DNA of 17,927 nucleotides from CAZPZZ01 sp964591245 (GTDB lineage Bacteria > Acidobacteriota > Vicinamibacteria > Vicinamibacterales > UBA8438), in contig CAZPZZ010000081.1 in NCBI GenBank assembly GCA_964591245.1, forward strand, positions 1 through 17,927. Reading direction: 5' to 3'. Positions within the stretch are counted from its first letter, which is position 1. Each line of letters starts with the position of its first letter. The notes beneath the pieces were generated by a model, which searched no databases, was not told the DNA's origin, and saw only the letters and a program-made list of their open reading frames with translations. Positions 7,167 to 14,172 of the stretch are shown piece after piece. Made by a program: the position numbers and the translations under genes.

Positions 7167-8570
7167 ATGATGCGAGTGCATTTCATCGGGATTTGCGGTA
7201 CCGCGATGGCCACGCTGGCTGCCATGCTCAAGAGTGAGGGACATGCGGTCCAGGGGTCGGACGAGCATGTCTATCCACCCATGAGTACTTTTCTGGAGAA
7301 TCACGAGATTCCGTGTCTGGATGGATTTGCCGAGACGCATATACCTGCCGATATTGATCTGGTTGTGGTCGGCAACGCCGTCTCGCGGGGAAATCCGGAA
7401 GTTGAGGCGGTTCTTGAAAGGAAGTTGCGGTACCGGTCCCTACCGGAGATGGTCCGGGAGACGTGGCTGTGGGACCGACGGTCTATCGTGGTGGCAGGGA
7501 CTCATGGGAAAACGACGACGGCTTCGTTACTGGCCTGGTTGCTGACGGACGGAGGGCTTGACCCGAGCTTCCTGGTGGGCGGGGTGACTGGTAATTTTGG
7601 GACCAGTTATCGATTGGGGAAGGGGCCTGATTTTGTAATCGAGGGAGACGAGTACGACAGTGCCTTCTTCGACAAGACAGCGAAGTTCCTCAAATATCTG
7701 CCAGACATGGTGGTGGTCGGAAATCTCGAATTCGATCACGCGGATATCTACGACGATTTTGCAGCGATCGACCGCGCCGCGCGCGGTTTAGTCCGGTTGT
7801 TGCCTCGGAATGGGCACCTGCTCGTGGGGGCTGATAGTTCGGCGGCCCTTGCCCTGGGGGAGGATGCGCCGTGTACGGTGTCTTCATTTGGGCTTTCAGA
7901 GGCGGCCGATTGGCGAGCCGCGTGTATCGAGCCGGGAGTGGACGCGACGACTTTTGAAGTGCGGCATCTTGGGAAGCTTGTCACAACGGTTCAGATCCCC
8001 TTACTCGGAGAGTTCAATGTGCGTAATGCGCTGGCCGCATTCGTGCTGGGGCGGATGGTCGGACTGGAACCGACCACGATTTCCCGGTCACTGACTCGAT
8101 TTGAGGGGGTTCGCCGGCGTCTTGAGATTCGGGGGCAGCAGCGCGGCGTCACGATTTACGACGATTTTGCTCATCATCCGACTGCTGTGCGGGAGACGCT
8201 GACCGGACTCCGAGCCGCGTTGACATCTGGACGGATCTGGGCGTTGTTCGAGCCACGATCGGCAACGGCGTGCCGCCGGGTGTTTCAGACGGCGTTTGCT
8301 AGTGCTTTTGGTGACGCTGATGAGGTCATCATTGGTTCCGTCTACCGGTCATCGCTCCCTCCGGAGCAACGGCTTTCGGAAACGCAATTGGTTGAGGAAG
8401 TGGGCGCGGCAGGCGGGCGGGCGCGGCATTTTTCCGACGTGTCCAAGATCGTGGAAGTTGTCTCTCGCGAAGCGGCAGTTGGTGACGTCGTAGTCGTCAT
8501 GTCGAATGGCTCTTTCGGCGGAATTCATGAACGTTTGCTTGATGCTCTCGGAGCAGGTGAGGAGACGTAG
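7167..8570 (+). CDS. mpl: UDP-N-acetylmuramate:L-alanyl-gamma-D-glutamyl-meso-diaminopimelate ligase
   Basis: Mpl re-attaches the recovered tripeptide L-Ala-D-Glu-meso-DAP to UDP-MurNAc with ATP, bypassing MurC, MurD and MurE. The 467 residues (E. coli Mpl is about 457) begin with MRVHFIGICGTAMATLA and GSDEHVYPPMSTFLE, both Mpl rather than MurC signatures. The ATP loop GTHGKTTT is at 111-118, EGDEYDSAFFDKTAKFLKYL follows at about 160-180, and then FDHADIYDD. The C-terminal Mur-ligase domain includes YDDFAHHPTA. The presence of Mpl implies DAP-containing peptidoglycan. ATG 7167 is followed directly by a second ATG at 7170. The stop at 8568-8570 directly abuts the pxpB GTG, so coupling is likely. 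Confidence 0.95.
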   Translation: MMRVHFIGICGTAMATLAAMLKSEGHAVQGSDEHVYPPMSTFLENHEIPCLDGFAETHIPADIDLVVVGNAVSRGNPEVEAVLERKLRYRSLPEMVRETWLWDRRSIVVAGTHGKTTTASLLAWLLTDGGLDPSFLVGGVTGNFGTSYRLGKGPDFVIEGDEYDSAFFDKTAKFLKYLPDMVVVGNLEFDHADIYDDFAAIDRAARGLVRLLPRNGHLLVGADSSAALALGEDAPCTVSSFGLSEAADWRAACIEPGVDATTFEVRHLGKLVTTVQIPLLGEFNVRNALAAFVLGRMVGLEPTTISRSLTRFEGVRRRLEIRGQQRGVTIYDDFAHHPTAVRETLTGLRAALTSGRIWALFEPRSATACRRVFQTAFASAFGDADEVIIGSVYRSSLPPEQRLSETQLVEEVGAAGGRARHFSDVSKIVEVVSREAAVGDVVVVMSNGSFGGIHERLLDALGAGEET

Positions 8571-9218
8571 GTGGATGAAGTCCAGATCCGCTGGGTTGGA
8601 GATTCCGCAATCACTGTGGATTTCGAGCGCGCGATCGATCTGGCAGTCAGTCGGCGGATCGCGGGGATGGCGGAGTGCGTTCGCGCGGCCAACGTGCCTG
8701 GTGTGCGTGATGTCGTTCCGACCTACGCGCAGCTGGCCGTGTATTTCGATCCCATGCACACGGATACTGACCGGTTATGGAGCACGATGGAGGCCGCCGT
8801 GGCGGGTCGGGGGGCGTCGACCGAGGTGGCCCGAGAGGTCGTGGTCCCGGTTGAGTACGGCGGTGTGGTAGGGCCGGATTTGGACGACGTGGCAGCCTTT
8901 GCCGGGATGTCGTCGGACGAGGTTGTCCGCCTGCATAGCTCCCGACGCTATCGCGTCTTCTTTATGGGGTTTCTTCCGGGCTTCCCGTATCTTGGTTCGG
9001 TTGATCCGCGGATCTCAATGCCGCGGCGTGAGCATCCTCGCTCCGCAGTGCCCGCCGGCGCCGTGGGCATCGCGGGACGGCAAACCGGCATCTATCCGAC
9101 CCGCGCGCCTGGCGGGTGGCGCATCATAGGTCGAACGCGTCTGGTGCCTTTTGACGTGCAGGGCGTTCCGCCGTGTACCTTTCGCCCTGGGGATACGGTG
9201 CGGTTCACGGAGGTGTGA
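8571..9218 (+). CDS. pxpB: 5-oxoprolinase subunit PxpB (KipI family)
   Basis: A 215-residue subunit of prokaryotic ATP-dependent 5-oxoprolinase, which opens pyroglutamate to glutamate. The family is also known from Bacillus KipI, an inhibitor of the sporulation kinase KinA. The N-terminal half begins with WVGDSAITVDFE. The C-terminal cyclophilin-like half has the diagnostic RVFFMGFLPGFPYLGSVD, PRREHPRSAVPAGAVGIAGR and TGIYPTRAPGGWRIIGRT segments. GTG 8571 follows the mpl stop with no gap. pxpC follows after ten bases. Its location inside a murein operon is unusual. The third subunit, PxpA, is not in the window, so 5-oxoprolinase activity depends on pxpA elsewhere. Confidence 0.93.
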   Translation: MDEVQIRWVGDSAITVDFERAIDLAVSRRIAGMAECVRAANVPGVRDVVPTYAQLAVYFDPMHTDTDRLWSTMEAAVAGRGASTEVAREVVVPVEYGGVVGPDLDDVAAFAGMSSDEVVRLHSSRRYRVFFMGFLPGFPYLGSVDPRISMPRREHPRSAVPAGAVGIAGRQTGIYPTRAPGGWRIIGRTRLVPFDVQGVPPCTFRPGDTVRFTEV

Positions 9219-9228
9219 AAGGGGACAG

Positions 9229-10149
9229 ATGATTCACGTGGTGGATCCCGGCCTGCTCACCACGGTGCAGGATAGCGGTCGGTGGGGGAGTCAGGAGCTA
9301 GGGGTGCCTGTGTCTGGACCCATGGACTGGGTGTCTCATCGTTTGGCGAACCGGATCGTGGGCAATGATCATGATGCCGCGACGCTGGAAGTGACCTTGG
9401 TCGGACCGGTACTCGAGTTTCGCGATGAGACCAGTTTTGCGGTTGTCGGTGCTGAGTTTGAACTTTGGCTTGATGGTAAGGCGGTTCCAGAAACGACCTC
9501 GGTGCTAGCAGTGCCGGGCAGTCGGTTACAGTTTGGGCGACGGGGCGCCGGAGCTCGAGCCTATCTCGCGGTCGGAGGCGGGATCGACGTATCACCGACG
9601 CTCGGGAGTCGGAGCACGCATCTCGCGGGTGGTCTTGGGGGGCTTGGCGGGCGTGCCCTTCGACAAGGTGACCAGCTTGAGGTGGGGGCACTGTCGGGTG
9701 AACCGCTGCGCGGCGGCTGTCGATGGTTGCGTCCGATGCCGATGGGAGGATCCACGGTGCGCGTGTTGGCGGGGGAGGAAGAGGGCTTGTTTGATGGTGC
9801 GACAGTCAGCCGATTCGCCGATGTCCAGTACATCGTAGCCCCGGAGTCGAATCGCATGGGATACTGCCTGGTCGGCCCTCGGATCGAACTACTCCACACG
9901 CAGCCGCTGCTGTCTAGCGTGACAGCAATCGGTACGATTCAGGTTCCGCCGTCAGGGCAGCCCGTGTTGTTGATGGCCGATCGCCAGACAACGGGTGGTT
10001 ACGCGAAAATGGGTGTGGTGATTACCGCTGATCTACCCGCCGCCGGACAGCTGGGGCCAGGTGACTGGATTGCTTTTCGGTGGTGTGAGCGGTTGGAAGC
10101 CGTGGCCGCGCTGATTGACCTTGAACAACAGTTCATGGAGCTTTCATGA
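9229..10149 (+). CDS. pxpC: 5-oxoprolinase subunit PxpC (KipA / biotin-dependent carboxyltransferase-like)
   Basis: A 306-residue protein, the partner of PxpB in 5-oxoprolinase and related to the allophanate hydrolase/urea amidolyase domain 2 family. LTTVQDSGRWGSQELGVPVS near the N-terminus, with PMDWVSHRLANRIVGND, is the family signature. ARAYLAVGGGIDV is at about 104-116, and SNRMGYCLVGPRI and VPPSGQPVLLMADRQTTGGY follow. ATG 9229 is chosen because AAAGGGGA lies directly upstream (about 9217-9224) and homology begins there. The open frame extends upstream only into pxpB. The stop overlaps the murB ATG by four bases (ATGA), strongly suggesting one transcript. Confidence 0.93.
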   Translation: MIHVVDPGLLTTVQDSGRWGSQELGVPVSGPMDWVSHRLANRIVGNDHDAATLEVTLVGPVLEFRDETSFAVVGAEFELWLDGKAVPETTSVLAVPGSRLQFGRRGAGARAYLAVGGGIDVSPTLGSRSTHLAGGLGGLGGRALRQGDQLEVGALSGEPLRGGCRWLRPMPMGGSTVRVLAGEEEGLFDGATVSRFADVQYIVAPESNRMGYCLVGPRIELLHTQPLLSSVTAIGTIQVPPSGQPVLLMADRQTTGGYAKMGVVITADLPAAGQLGPGDWIAFRWCERLEAVAALIDLEQQFMELS

Positions 10150-11135
10150 CTGTCGACTCCGGGACTTTGGCAGGTCGAGGCTCGAGTGCAGAGGTCAGCC
10201 GTATCGGTGTGCGCCTCGAGCAAGTCTACGGTGGTCGTGTGCGTTCGCAGGTGCCGCTCACGGACCTGACCACGTTCCGAACAGGGGGGCGAGCGGATTG
10301 GCTCCTCGAGACCCAATGTCCAAAAGATGTGGTCACGGCCGTGCGGCTGAGTCGGGAATTGGCGCTACCGCTGACCATTCTCGGTGGAGGCTCGAACGTG
10401 CTCGTCGGGGACGGGGGGGCACGGGGACTCGTACTGCGTCTGCGGCACGGCGCGATCATCCAGAGCGCTATCAATCGCGTCCAGGTGGATGCCGGAGTCA
10501 CGATGAATGGCCTGGTCCGCTGGACAATCCAGAGGGGGCTGGCCGGTCTTGAGCGATGGGCGGGAACACCGGGCACGGTCGGTGGTGCGATTCGGGGAAA
10601 TGCGCATTTCGAGGGCCGGTTGCTTGGTGATACGGTGACCGCCGTGGAACTCGTCGATCGTACGGGAGCAATCACGCGTGTCGCCGCTTCTGCCATGAGG
10701 TTTGGCTACGACGAAAGTCGGGTACAGCATACCGGGGAACTGGTGTTGCGGGCCGAGTTCGAGGTGTCTTCTGGCGCCGCTGGGGGCTTACGGCAGGCGG
10801 CGCGTCAGTCGTTGCGTTATCGCAAACAGACGCAGCCGCTGGACCGGGCTTCCGCAGGCTGTGTCTTTCAAAATCCGAGACCGGACGACGGAACGTTGCC
10901 CGCTGACGTGCCCTATTCGGCGGGCGCGCTCATTGAGCGTGCGGGGCTGAAGGGGCTGCGGGTTGGACACGCGGTCGTATCATCGGTCCACGGTAACTTC
11001 ATCGTCAATGAGGGAGGTGCGCCTGCACGGGACGTGCGGGCGCTTATTGAGCAGTGTCGGAAAGTGGTGACCGAGGAGTTCGGGATCGTACTGCGCGAAG
11101 AACTCGTCTATTTCGGTGAGTTCGACGAGGTTTAG
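10146..11135 (+). CDS. murB: UDP-N-acetylenolpyruvoylglucosamine reductase
   Basis: FAD- and NADPH-dependent MurB, which reduces enolpyruvyl-UDP-GlcNAc to UDP-MurNAc, the acceptor used by both the de novo route and Mpl. In 329 residues it has TTFRTGGRADW (42-52), the FAD loop ILGGGSNVLVGD (78-89), GTPGTVGGAIRGNAHFEG (about 138-155), and the type-II core YRKQTQPLDRASAGCVFQNP. In this core the usual proton-donor Ser is Cys239. LREELVYFGEF near the C-terminus contains the conserved Glu. The ATG overlaps the pxpC stop. About 20 extra N-terminal residues precede the first conserved block. The stop (TAG 11133-11135) is two bases before murA. A seven-G run lies at about 10413-10419. Confidence 0.94.
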   Translation: MTVDSGTLAGRGSSAEVSRIGVRLEQVYGGRVRSQVPLTDLTTFRTGGRADWLLETQCPKDVVTAVRLSRELALPLTILGGGSNVLVGDGGARGLVLRLRHGAIIQSAINRVQVDAGVTMNGLVRWTIQRGLAGLERWAGTPGTVGGAIRGNAHFEGRLLGDTVTAVELVDRTGAITRVAASAMRFGYDESRVQHTGELVLRAEFEVSSGAAGGLRQAARQSLRYRKQTQPLDRASAGCVFQNPRPDDGTLPADVPYSAGALIERAGLKGLRVGHAVVSSVHGNFIVNEGGAPARDVRALIEQCRKVVTEEFGIVLREELVYFGEFDEV

Positions 11136-11137
11136 TG

Positions 11138-12451
11138 ATGACTCTGGAGGTGTCGGGAGTGGCCCCGAATGGCGCGAAGACCTTGGTGGTCGAGGGGGGG
11201 TACCGGCTAGCTGGACAGATCGAAGTTGAGGGAAACAAGAATGCGGCATTGCCGCTGCTCGCCGCGTGCCTGCTGACGACGGAATCGTGTCATCTCACGA
11301 ATGTGCCCAGAATCAAGGATGTCCAGGTCATGGGCGACCTGTTAACAGGGCTCGGTGCGAGCGTTCGGGGCGCGGGCACGACCAGTCTTGAGATCAGATG
11401 CGACACGCTGACGAGTCAGGAACCGGAACGACGCCTTGTGGGGCGTCTGAGGGGCTCGGTGCTGCTGTGTGGCCCGTTGCTGGCGAGGTTCGGGCGCGTG
11501 CGGCTTGCACCGCCCGGCGGTGATTTTCCGGCTCGGCGCACGTTGTCCGCCCATTTGCAGGCATTGGCGGCCATGGGGGTGCGACGACTGGAGACTGACG
11601 GAGACGGTTACTGTCTTGAGGCACCAGACGGGTTACGTCCGGCTTCCATTTATCTGGAGGAAGCGTCGGTCACGGGGACGGAGACAGCCCTTCTGGCGGC
11701 AGCGGCGGCTCCGGGTGAAAGTGAGATTCGCCACGCGGCCAGTGAGCCCCACGTGGTGGAACTATGTCAGTTTCTCCAGCAAATGGGAGCAGAAGTGGAG
11801 GGTGCGGGCACCCACACCATTCGAGTGTGGGGCGGGCGTCCATTGATTGGCGCTCAGCATCGACTTGGTGGGGATTACATTGCTGCTGGAAGCTGGGTGG
11901 TGGCGGCGGCGGTGACGGGCGGAGAACTGGAGGTTCGGGGCGTGTCCGCTGTGGACCTGGAGCCGATTACTACCGTGTTACGGCGCATGGCTATCCAGTG
12001 TCGGTTGGACGACAATCGGTTAGTGCTTGAGCCCTCGTCGCCCGTGGCGATTCGTCAGATCACGACCGCACCCTGGCCTGGATTTCCTAGTGACATGGTT
12101 AGCCTGATCAGCGTCTTGGCGACCCAGGCCGGTGGAAGCACGCTAATTCATGATTGGATGTACGAGCTGCGCCTGTTTGCGCTGGAACAGCTCAGTGGAA
12201 TGGGTGCGAATTTGTTCCTGTGTGACCCGCATCGGATGATCGTCGATGGTCCGGCCCTGTTGACGGGGCGGTCGTTGGATAGCCGGGACCTGCGTTCGGG
12301 GATGGCGCTTATTGCCGCGTCGCTAGCGGCTCGCGGAACGAGTCGTATCCATTCGCTGGAAACTGTCGAACGAGGGTACTCGCAGTTGGTCGAGCGGTTG
12401 CAGCGGTTGGGTGCAAGAATCGACGTGGAGGAGAGCAGCCGTTCTATCTGA
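11138..12451 (+). CDS. murA: UDP-N-acetylglucosamine 1-carboxyvinyltransferase (MurA), Asp-type active site
   Basis: A MurA/EPSP-synthase fold enzyme of 437 residues that transfers enolpyruvate from PEP to UDP-GlcNAc, the first committed murein step. VEGNKNAALPLLAA contains the Lys-Asn pair. The active-site loop reads PPGGDFPARRTLSAH. Aligned to E. coli (PGGC...GARPVDLH), Asp (codon 11522-11524) replaces Cys115, while the Arg120 and His125 equivalents remain. GFPSDMVSL carries the catalytic Asp. RDLRSGMALIAASLAARG and ERGYSQLVERLQRLGARI complete the fold. ATG 11138 has GAGG at 11126-11129; GTG 11135 is an alternative start. It is the last gene of the operon, and its stop overlaps the convergent lolA end by eight bases. 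The loop is divergent enough that a second, canonical MurA elsewhere is possible. Confidence 0.9.
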   Translation: MTLEVSGVAPNGAKTLVVEGGYRLAGQIEVEGNKNAALPLLAACLLTTESCHLTNVPRIKDVQVMGDLLTGLGASVRGAGTTSLEIRCDTLTSQEPERRLVGRLRGSVLLCGPLLARFGRVRLAPPGGDFPARRTLSAHLQALAAMGVRRLETDGDGYCLEAPDGLRPASIYLEEASVTGTETALLAAAAAPGESEIRHAASEPHVVELCQFLQQMGAEVEGAGTHTIRVWGGRPLIGAQHRLGGDYIAAGSWVVAAAVTGGELEVRGVSAVDLEPITTVLRRMAIQCRLDDNRLVLEPSSPVAIRQITTAPWPGFPSDMVSLISVLATQAGGSTLIHDWMYELRLFALEQLSGMGANLFLCDPHRMIVDGPALLTGRSLDSRDLRSGMALIAASLAARGTSRIHSLETVERGYSQLVERLQRLGARIDVEESSRSI

Positions 12452-13142
12452 TGGAAGCTTCGGCCTGCGTCGTGTCGAGGACTTCCGTTCCCTCGGGGAT
12501 TTCGAAGGCGAAGATAGCGTCAGAAAATCCCACGTTCTCTCGCAGGTTTGTGAAGAAGAAGGTTGACGTGCCACCTTGTAGGTCGTGTGCGATAAGGCGC
12601 AGGATTGCCAGGGAGCGTCCGTCGAGGACGAGCGTCAGGAATTCAAAGTCCCGCTCGGTCCGGATCGGGGTCAGTCGGAGCACATAGCTGTTCGCTGGCG
12701 CATCTGCGACCGTGTCGTAGGCGGCTGTGAAATCGTTGACAAAATTCCCTGCACCCGCAAGAAAGAGTACAGGCGTGGTCGCCTGGCCGTCGCGATGCAG
12801 TTGGGCGACCATCACTTGTTGGTCTTCCGGCAAATACGAGTAGAGCCGTTCTCCATCAGAGAGATAGAGCTTGGGCTCAGGATGCCGATAATTCCACCGC
12901 ATGCGTCCGGGTTTCTTGACCAGGACAGTGCCCCGCTCGACGAGGGTCGAACGGAGCATCCCCCCTTGGTAGGTATGGGTGAAGTCTGCAGAGAAGTCGA
13001 TAACGAGATCGTAGCGGCGTTGTAGCGAGCGCTGAAGCTCCTCGGGCGTAGGGCTGCCCGGCGCTTGCGCCCAAGTAAACGTAACGCTCGCGGTCAGCAG
13101 ACACGCACCCGCAAGAACGATTCTTTGCAACGAGTGTCCCAT
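12444..13142 (-). CDS. lolA: outer-membrane lipoprotein carrier protein LolA
   Basis: The periplasmic chaperone that takes lipoproteins from LolCDE to the outer membrane; its presence supports a diderm cell. The 232-residue product has a basic N-terminus, a hydrophobic stretch (about 9-23) and a probable signal peptidase I site after TWAQA. The Cys in the signal is not in a lipobox. The mature part has the LolA half-barrel pattern: VIDFSADFTHTYQ, RGTVLVKKPGRMRWNYRHPE, KLYLSDGERLYSYLPEDQQV, and a later GGTSTFFFTNLREN. The start at 13142 is an ATG. It is the last gene of the minus-strand set, 75 bases after the rhodanese-like gene. No gap for a terminator exists between it and convergent murA. 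Confidence 0.9.
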   Translation of the reverse strand: MGHSLQRIVLAGACLLTASVTFTWAQAPGSPTPEELQRSLQRRYDLVIDFSADFTHTYQGGMLRSTLVERGTVLVKKPGRMRWNYRHPEPKLYLSDGERLYSYLPEDQQVMVAQLHRDGQATTPVLFLAGAGNFVNDFTAAYDTVADAPANSYVLRLTPIRTERDFEFLTLVLDGRSLAILRLIAHDLQGGTSTFFFTNLRENVGFSDAIFAFEIPEGTEVLDTTQAEASIR

Positions 13143-13192
13143 GGCGCCTCGTTCTGAGGTGGCGCGGGTTCGCGATTCTCCGACAGAATTCC

Positions 13193-13210
13193 ACCGGCCT
13201 TCGGGCCGGT
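13193..13210. other. perfect GC-rich inverted repeat (possible terminator or mRNA-stability hairpin)
   Basis: A seven-base-pair perfect stem, ACCGGCC and GGCCGGT, encloses a TTCG loop. It sits between the rhodanese-like gene and lolA. No T-run follows it on either strand, so it is not a classical intrinsic terminator. On the minus-strand transcript the loop would read CGAA; the extra-stable C(UUCG)G form occurs only on the plus strand. It may attenuate transcription into lolA, protect an mRNA end, or stop antisense read-through from murA. Confidence 0.4.
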
Positions 13211-13217
13211 CGCCGCG

Positions 13218-13592
13218 CTAGCCCTTGAGGCCGCCTGCCTTCGGTGGGGCCTGTTTCGGCGCGTCCTTGGTGTCGGTGGGGAACTTTGCCGTGATCCAGT
13301 CCGGCAACCCCCCTTCGAGCGCGCTGGCGCGATAGCCTTGGCGGATTAACGTTGCCGCTACCTTCGCGCTCACCAATTCTTCTGGATCAGAATCGTAGGT
13401 GACGATGTCGCTGTCCGGCGAAAGCGTTGTTGTGTCCAGCGCGTCCGGGTCCAGCCGCATAGCCCCTGGCAAGGTCAGCGTGCTGTGCTCGTAGGGATAT
13501 TTCAGCCGAACATCCACGATGATCGGATCGCCGCTGGTTTCGTCGTCTAGTCGCGCTTTCAGGTCTTCCTTGGTAATCCGAGGTACCGACAT
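13218..13592 (-). CDS. rhodanese-fold protein without the catalytic cysteine
   Basis: A 124-residue single rhodanese domain. ITKEDLKARLDDE begins it, IIVDVRLKYPYEHSTLTLPG gives the conserved DVR and the GA turn, and QGYRASALEGGLPDW is the C-terminal signature. In active sulfurtransferases the loop begins with Cys after a Tyr-like strand; here the strand reads IVTYDSDPEELVSAK, with Asp67 in that position. Sulfur transfer by the usual persulfide is therefore not expected. A role in binding or signalling is possible. A Pro/Lys-rich tail (DAPKQAPPKAGGLKG) ends it. ATG 13592 has GGGAGA about ten bases upstream; a longer reading to 13631 lacks domain support. It lies 61 bases after the FmdB-type gene. 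Confidence 0.85.
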   Translation of the reverse strand: MSVPRITKEDLKARLDDETSGDPIIVDVRLKYPYEHSTLTLPGAMRLDPDALDTTTLSPDSDIVTYDSDPEELVSAKVAATLIRQGYRASALEGGLPDWITAKFPTDTKDAPKQAPPKAGGLKG

Positions 13593-13653
13593 GATGATGT
13601 CGTCTCCCGCGTGGTGCGCCCACGCCCACAAATGCTGGCGAGGCAGGGTGGTG

Positions 13654-13881
13654 TCAATTCATCGAGCATGCGCCGGCACCCCGCGGGTCGCCGCAGGTGC
13701 CACACGCCGTTACAGGTGCTGGGAGCGAATTGGCTGAACCACCCCGGCCGACCGCGAAAGCGGAATGTTGCTTTCGCAGGGTCATACCCTGACAGGCCGG
13801 GCAGTTCGGTGTGACACCCGTGCGCACCAGCGCTTCGAAGTTATGGTCGCACTCATCGCACTGATACTCGTAAATAGGCAT
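13654..13881 (-). CDS. FmdB-type zinc-ribbon protein
   Basis: A 75-residue protein with the FmdB/CxxC-CxxC family start MPIYEYQCDECDHNFEALVR, a second zinc pair in PNCPACQ, and a Cys-rich tail ending in ACGTCGDPRGAGACSMN. The four ribbon cysteines are all present. FmdB-family proteins are small, widespread zinc ribbons named after a putative regulator of formamidase; their real function is mostly unknown. ATG 13881 is preferred because AGGAG sits seven bases upstream; GTG 13884 is an alternative. The extra C-terminal CxxC motif may form a second metal site. It lies on the minus strand with the rhodanese-like gene and lolA downstream. Confidence 0.85.
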   Translation of the reverse strand: MPIYEYQCDECDHNFEALVRTGVTPNCPACQGMTLRKQHSAFAVGRGGSANSLPAPVTACGTCGDPRGAGACSMN

Positions 13882-13966
13882 CACGTCACTCCTCGTCGAT
13901 CATAGCATGACGGGTTGTGGGGCTTTTCCTTTCAGTGCTCGTCCGGGACGCGTGCCCTGTGAGGTG

Positions 13967-14164
13967 CTACCGGCCGTGGTATGCACCTATGTTGAGTTCA
14001 CACTCCCGGACGCTCTCTCGTTCGAGGATGGCAATGACGGCCGAGTCGAAGTATATGGATTCCATCTCCCGCTCGTGCTGGCCCGTCACCCGCCATTCAG
14101 ATCCGGGCAATGGAAAATGGTTGCTGGCCTGAACATGGCCGGGAGGTTCTGTGGGTGACAGCAT
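13967..14164 (-). CDS. possible small ORF downstream of thrC
   Basis: A 65-residue frame starting with ATG 14164, eight bases after the thrC stop on the same strand. It contains a rather protein-like stretch (RVTGQHEREMESIYFDSAVI) but no recognisable family, membrane segment or signal. No Shine-Dalgarno sequence precedes the ATG. A plus-strand frame (13907-14158, 83 residues) overlaps it and is equally unsupported. I give it low confidence. The rest of the 291-base gap between fmdB and thrC shows nothing else. Confidence 0.25.
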   Translation of the reverse strand: MLSPTEPPGHVQASNHFPLPGSEWRVTGQHEREMESIYFDSAVIAILERESVRECELNIGAYHGR

Positions 14165-14172
14165 TTAGAGGG

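Noticed and set aside
13907..14158. An 83-residue plus-strand frame in the fmdB-thrC gap.
   Set aside because: It has no recognisable features and no ribosome-binding site, and it overlaps an equally weak minus-strand frame.
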